Source of the DNA: H2-BAC3 sp045863035
Lineage (GTDB): Bacteria > Bacteroidota > Ignavibacteria > Ignavibacteriales > Ignavibacteriaceae
DNA: 8,200 nucleotides
Assembly: GCA_045863035.1 (NCBI GenBank)
Contig: BTUV01000113.1
Span: forward strand, 1 to 8,200
Reading direction: 5' to 3'
The notes beneath the pieces are model-generated. The model ran no database searches, was not told the origin of the DNA, and was given only the letters and a program-made list of their open reading frames with translations. The translations under genes and the position numbers were made by a program. Numbering within the stretch: the first letter of the stretch is position 1; every line of letters starts with the position of its first letter. Shown piece after piece: positions 4,388-8,200 of this stretch.

Positions 4388-7300
4388 TTATTGTATAACA
4401 GGAATGGTTACCGTAAAAGTTGACCCTTTTTTAAGCGTGCTTTTTACCGTAACGATGCCGCCATGAAGCTGCACGGCGTTCTTCAGAATGGGAAGACCCA
4501 GCCCGGTCCCCTCGATGCCGGCGGTATTATTCCCCCTGAAGAAGCGGGTAAAGAGCCGCTGTATATCTTCCGGTGATATGCCGATGCCCTGATCGGTTAC
4601 CTGAATAACCAGCAGATTATCAGCTTCGGTAACGGAGAGATCAATGGTGCCGCCCTCCGGTGAGTATTTGTATGCGTTACTGAGGAGATTGCGGAAAATC
4701 TGACCAAGAAGCTTTTCATCCAGCCGGTAGCTGTCTTCAGGACAATCAAACTTAAACTGAAATGTAAAAAGTCCGCTCTTGTAAAGTGAGAACTCTTCGA
4801 TAATATCATTGATAAAAGCTTTAAGCCGGATGGGCTGAGGGTTAAACTGGAGTTTGCCGCTTTCAACCCGGTCAATAAGGATCACATCATCAAGAAGCCC
4901 TTTGAGCTGATTAACCACCCGCTGGATTTTTTTGTAGTAATATATACGCTTTTCATCCGGCCACTTGTTACCATAGTGCTCTAACAGTTCAGCCGAAGAA
5001 AAGATTGACGTAAGCGGAGTGCGGAACTCGTGTGAGGTGGTTGATATAAAGCGCGACTTGAGTTCGTTAAGTTCCTTTTCCTTAATAAGCGCCTGCCGCG
5101 TGGTCATCTCAATATTCTTTGATTCAGTGATATCTGAGGCAATGCCCTCAAGCCGGATGGGATTGCCCTGCTGATCATAGACAAGCCAGTTGCGGTCCCA
5201 CAGCCATCTTACTTCGCCGTTTTTGTCAATAATCCGGTACTGAAAGGAGGATTTCTTCTGCAGGTAGGCGCTTTGATTGCAGGATATATATAACTCACGG
5301 TCATCAGGATGAACCACACGAGTCAACCAGTATTCAGTCGGGTCACTAATTTGTCTGGGGTCCGCGCCGATTACCTTTTCATAAAAATCATTAGCCAGAG
5401 TCATGCGGCCGGTTTTAATGTCAAGGAAATATATAAAGTCATTCATCGCGGAAAAATAATTATCAAACCGCTCCTGGTTTTCAGCAAGCTGCCGGAGCAT
5501 CTCTTTGGTTTTACTGATATCAACGCAGAAGGTGATAATTTCATCATCATCAAGCAGAGAGGCAACCATATTAACTTCTGTCTTGCCGCCGGAATTATGG
5601 TGCAGAAAGAGCTCGTCTGCCATAGTTCCGGTATGGAGAACATCGTAAAAATGTTTTGTGTGGGCTGTTTTACTTTCCTCAGGTATCAGGTCACTGATCA
5701 TGAGTGAGATAAGCTCAACATAAGAGAAGCCGGTGAGGGTGCATGCGGCTTTGTTGGCGTGAAGAATGCGCCCGAGCCCGTTGAGGATGAATACCGCGAT
5801 AGGAGAGCGGTCTATATACTTCCGGTATTTCCGTTCACTGTGTTCAAGCGCGATTTCCGCAAGACGGCGGCTGGTGACATCCAGCATTGTACCGTGAAGC
5901 AGCGGCTTTTCGGTTCCGCTTCGCTGTTCTTTATTAATCTGCACTTCAACATAAGATATCCATCCGGAGGGGAGCGCCAGACGCAGGGTTGCTTCGTGTT
6001 GTCCCCCTTTTTTGGTAACTTCGCTGATTATATTCTGCAGCAGAATTTTGTCTTCATCATGAATTCTCTGCATGATCACATCGGCTGATGGATCTACCTC
6101 ATTTATCTGATAACCAAGCAAATCAAACATCTTATTGGAAAAAAATGTACGACCTGAATTAAGGTCAACGTTCCAATAACCGAACTGAGCGATGCGCTGT
6201 GCCTCTTCAAGATGCACCTGGCTTTCAAGGAGTTTGTTCTGGGCGCGCGCGCGTTCGGTATCATCGCGGATAATAGCCAGTATCTTGTTGTCAGAGATTG
6301 CATATATACGCGCCTCAAAGACAAACGAAAGCTCATCAATGGCAACTGAGTAGTAAAAACTTACTACATCCTGTTTCTCTTTGGCTTCGGTAAATTTGTC
6401 CAGGAAGAGCTCAACTTCTTTGCGGTCAAAAAAATCAGCAAGGTTTTTTCCGATAAGTGAATTTTCCTGACTCTGCAGCATGCCGGGCTGATTGGCGTAA
6501 ACTTCAAGATAAGTGCCGTTCGCGGAAAAAATAAAAATATTATCGGGGAGAGAAGTAAGCAGACTGCGCAGCTTGGCTTCGTTTTGCCTGATCTGCACGG
6601 TTTTCTCGCGCTCTTCGGTGATATCGGTATGAGTTCCGATCATGCGGAGAGGTTTTCCTGTCTTGTCTGTTTCAATGATTCTGCCCTGATCAAGAATCCA
6701 AACAGATTTTCCATGCTTTGATATAATCCGATATTCACACCGGTAATAATCCGTCAGACCGTCAAGATGGTTTTTAAAATTTGTGACAGGTATCCGCGCA
6801 TCATCCGGATGAATCAGTTTAAAGAATTCATCAGTTTCATTTTTAACTTCATGATCTTCATAGCCGATCATTTTTTTCCATTCGGGTGAGAGGTAGAGCT
6901 TATTGGTCTGCACCTCAAGATCCCAAAGACCGATTTCAGTTGCCTCAAGAGCAAACTTATAACGCATCTCGGCAGTGCGTATCAATTTTTCGAGTTCAAT
7001 TTTTTTAAGTTTTGAACCAAGCGCGTTGGCCGCGGTTTTAAAGAAGTGCATATCAATCTCAGACCACTCACGCTCCCGCGAGCAGTCATCAAAACCGATA
7101 AAACCCAGAAGAGCATTGCCCGCGAATACCGGAATCAGAATAACAGAAACGACCTCGTGTGAGAGGAGGATATCTCTGATTTCCGGATTTTTAATGTTTT
7201 TTACCGGACCGCAATAGGTTTTGTTTTGAAGAAGATGGGAGTGATAAAAAGGCATTTCCTCAATAAGCGACTCAGCCGGAAAAAGCACGCTTCGCTGCGA

Positions 7301-7912
7301 GTGTATATCAGGTTTGGTCCATTCATACAGGAGCGATGCAACCTGCCCTCCGGCGCCGTAACTGTAGTATATATGGAATATATATGTCCGGTCAGCATCA
7401 GCAGCGGCACCGAGCATACCGAGCACTTCCATAACTGCCTGATGATGGTCTTCGTTTATCAGGAGACTTTGCGTGCCGAGCGCGATATATTCAAGCAGGG
7501 TCTGGGTGCGGATGAGCTGCTCTTGTATAGATTTTTCTTCGGTGATATCACGGCCTAAGAGCTGAATTGCAACAAACTCTTCATTTTCATTAAAGAGAGA
7601 AATAGCATCCCACCGGAGCCACCGCCAGCCGGAGGGGGTCATCTGCCGGACTTCAAGGTCAAGCCGGGAGGGGAGTGTAAACAGTTTTTCGGCAAGATCG
7701 CGTGCACCAGGAAGATCATCGGGATGAATTGAATTGAGGAAGTGACCTTCAGCCGTACCGCCGGAGTGTAGTCCGGTCAGTTTACGGAACGCCGGATTGA
7801 CATAGGTATATTCACCTTTCTGATTGACCCTTGCAACCAGACAGTTAAGAGCTTCAGCGAACTGCAGAAAGCCCGCTTCGTCTGTATTTTTAATTGTATT
7901 TTCTGCGCCCAA
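4388..7912 (-). CDS. Soluble multi-PAS/GAF hybrid-sensor histidine kinase
   Basis: This 1174-residue kinase shows, in order: PAS/PAC 1 (about 15-130, IHPDD, GRDITEEK), a GAF domain (about 140-305), PAS 2 (310-437, ending GTHTDITEE), PAS 3 (443-555), PAS 4 (565-688), PAS 5 (692-808), PAS 6 (812-935, VHPDD, SDITE), HisKA (948-1020) and HATPase_c (about 1060-1173). The phospho-acceptor is His961 in STTSHEFRTPLTSI. The ATPase has an N box with Asn1079, a G1 box DQGIGI (1107-1112), an F box LFTRFF and a G2 box GTGLGL (1135-1140), so it looks active. No signal peptide or membrane helix is seen, so sensing is cytoplasmic, but no haem, flavin or chromophore residue can be named. It lacks a receiver domain, and the LytTR regulator downstream is the likely partner. 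The start is uncertain: TTG at 7912 lies three codons after an in-frame stop, without a Shine-Dalgarno. Confidence 0.93.
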   Translation of the reverse strand: MGAENTIKNTDEAGFLQFAEALNCLVARVNQKGEYTYVNPAFRKLTGLHSGGTAEGHFLNSIHPDDLPGARDLAEKLFTLPSRLDLEVRQMTPSGWRWLRWDAISLFNENEEFVAIQLLGRDITEEKSIQEQLIRTQTLLEYIALGTQSLLINEDHHQAVMEVLGMLGAAADADRTYIFHIYYSYGAGGQVASLLYEWTKPDIHSQRSVLFPAESLIEEMPFYHSHLLQNKTYCGPVKNIKNPEIRDILLSHEVVSVILIPVFAGNALLGFIGFDDCSREREWSEIDMHFFKTAANALGSKLKKIELEKLIRTAEMRYKFALEATEIGLWDLEVQTNKLYLSPEWKKMIGYEDHEVKNETDEFFKLIHPDDARIPVTNFKNHLDGLTDYYRCEYRIISKHGKSVWILDQGRIIETDKTGKPLRMIGTHTDITEEREKTVQIRQNEAKLRSLLTSLPDNIFIFSANGTYLEVYANQPGMLQSQENSLIGKNLADFFDRKEVELFLDKFTEAKEKQDVVSFYYSVAIDELSFVFEARIYAISDNKILAIIRDDTERARAQNKLLESQVHLEEAQRIAQFGYWNVDLNSGRTFFSNKMFDLLGYQINEVDPSADVIMQRIHDEDKILLQNIISEVTKKGGQHEATLRLALPSGWISYVEVQINKEQRSGTEKPLLHGTMLDVTSRRLAEIALEHSERKYRKYIDRSPIAVFILNGLGRILHANKAACTLTGFSYVELISLMISDLIPEESKTAHTKHFYDVLHTGTMADELFLHHNSGGKTEVNMVASLLDDDEIITFCVDISKTKEMLRQLAENQERFDNYFSAMNDFIYFLDIKTGRMTLANDFYEKVIGADPRQISDPTEYWLTRVVHPDDRELYISCNQSAYLQKKSSFQYRIIDKNGEVRWLWDRNWLVYDQQGNPIRLEGIASDITESKNIEMTTRQALIKEKELNELKSRFISTTSHEFRTPLTSIFSSAELLEHYGNKWPDEKRIYYYKKIQRVVNQLKGLLDDVILIDRVESGKLQFNPQPIRLKAFINDIIEEFSLYKSGLFTFQFKFDCPEDSYRLDEKLLGQIFRNLLSNAYKYSPEGGTIDLSVTEADNLLVIQVTDQGIGISPEDIQRLFTRFFRGNNTAGIEGTGLGLPILKNAVQLHGGIVTVKSTLKKGSTFTVTIPVIQ

Positions 7913-8166
7913 AGGGAAAAACTATTATGATAAAAACTGAACGAAACCGGAAATAAAAATAAGAGAAAGCAGGTCGAATAAAAACAATTTTGGGGATGAG
8001 TTGGTAATAAAAAGAGAGGGTTTACGATAAAAATCAGATACAAAAGAGGGAAAAATTTCTTCAAAAACAGAATAGTGACCTGACAGACCAGCAAGAGGAG
8101 GAAAAATAAAAAGAGTGAAGACACCGCTGCAGCAGCACTTCGGATAAATCCGGCAGTTTCTAATTA
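7913..8166. other. Purine-rich noncoding region upstream of the kinase gene
   Basis: No credible gene is present. From about 7950 to 8120 the plus strand is strongly purine-rich, so the kinase leader read on the minus strand is pyrimidine-rich. This creates a chance-looking hydrophobic frame starting with GTG at 8124 and running into the kinase gene in another frame. CATAAT (minus strand, 7929-7924) resembles a -10 element but has no good -35. The kinase promoter is expected here but cannot be placed. Confidence 0.5.
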
Positions 8167-8193
8167 TCGGCAGTAAATGAGGTTTACTGCCGA
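8167..8193. terminator. Perfect 11-bp hairpin at the right edge
   Basis: TCGGCAGTAAA (8167-8177) pairs without mismatch with TTTACTGCCGA (8183-8193) across a TGAGG loop. It lies some 255 nt upstream of the kinase start. It may be the terminator of a leftward gene outside the window, or a terminator of unknown orientation. No clear T-tract follows on either strand within the window. Confidence 0.6.
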
Positions 8194-8200
8194 AATATAG

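Noticed and set aside
7777..8124. 115-residue hydrophobic minus-strand frame upstream of the kinase
   Set aside because: It is explained by the pyrimidine-rich strand, has no ribosome-binding site and enters the kinase gene out of frame for 136 nt.

Overview
The window looks like a draft or metagenome-derived contig from a free-living bacterium of moderate GC content, possibly of the Bacteroidota/Ignavibacteriota (FCB) type. That placement is an inference. It rests on a many-PAS soluble histidine kinase beside a LytTR response regulator and on long hairpin-rich intergenic repeats. No rRNA or tRNA marker is present to confirm it.

Left part (1-1756): a compact phage-type regulatory cassette. 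A minus-strand XRE/S24 (CI/LexA-like) repressor at 257-907 is divergent from a two-gene plus-strand unit. That unit encodes a small lytic transglycosylase (1012-1506) and an overlapping Mor/C-like transcription activator (1496-1756). The 104-nt divergent intergenic region holds a perfect 15-bp palindrome (959-973) lying between plausible -35 and -10 elements of the repressor gene, so it is the obvious operator candidate. No capsid, integrase, transposase or replication gene is visible. The cassette is therefore either the edge of a prophage or mobile element continuing to the left, or a remnant or domesticated module.

Middle (1757-3254): a chromosomal-looking CoA-binding (YccU-type) protein at 1859-2350, a 100-N scaffold gap (2353-2452), then about 800 nt of repeats between convergent genes. 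The repeats are of two kinds. The first is a 97-nt-period tandem duplication carrying a perfect 20-bp palindrome. The second is an array of nine hairpin modules (2656-3107) arranged as two related super-units of 211 and 224 nt. In the array the hairpin arms vary in a compensatory way (TGACCCC/GGGGTCA, CGACCCC/GGGGTCG, CAATCCC/GGGATTG) while the TCC loop and an ATTTG-like 5' flank are mostly kept. This is the least explained and most interesting structure in the window.

Right part (3255-8200): a two-component system read leftwards. A 1174-residue kinase without membrane segments (PAS-GAF-PAS x5-HisKA-HATPase, 4388-7912) is followed after 341 nt by a REC-LytTR response regulator (3255-4046). 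The kinase has no receiver domain of its own, so the adjacent regulator is the likely phosphotransfer partner. The regulator would bind DNA through LytTR; its targets cannot be read from this window. The last 290 nt are noncoding, purine-rich on the plus strand, and end in a perfect 11-bp hairpin.
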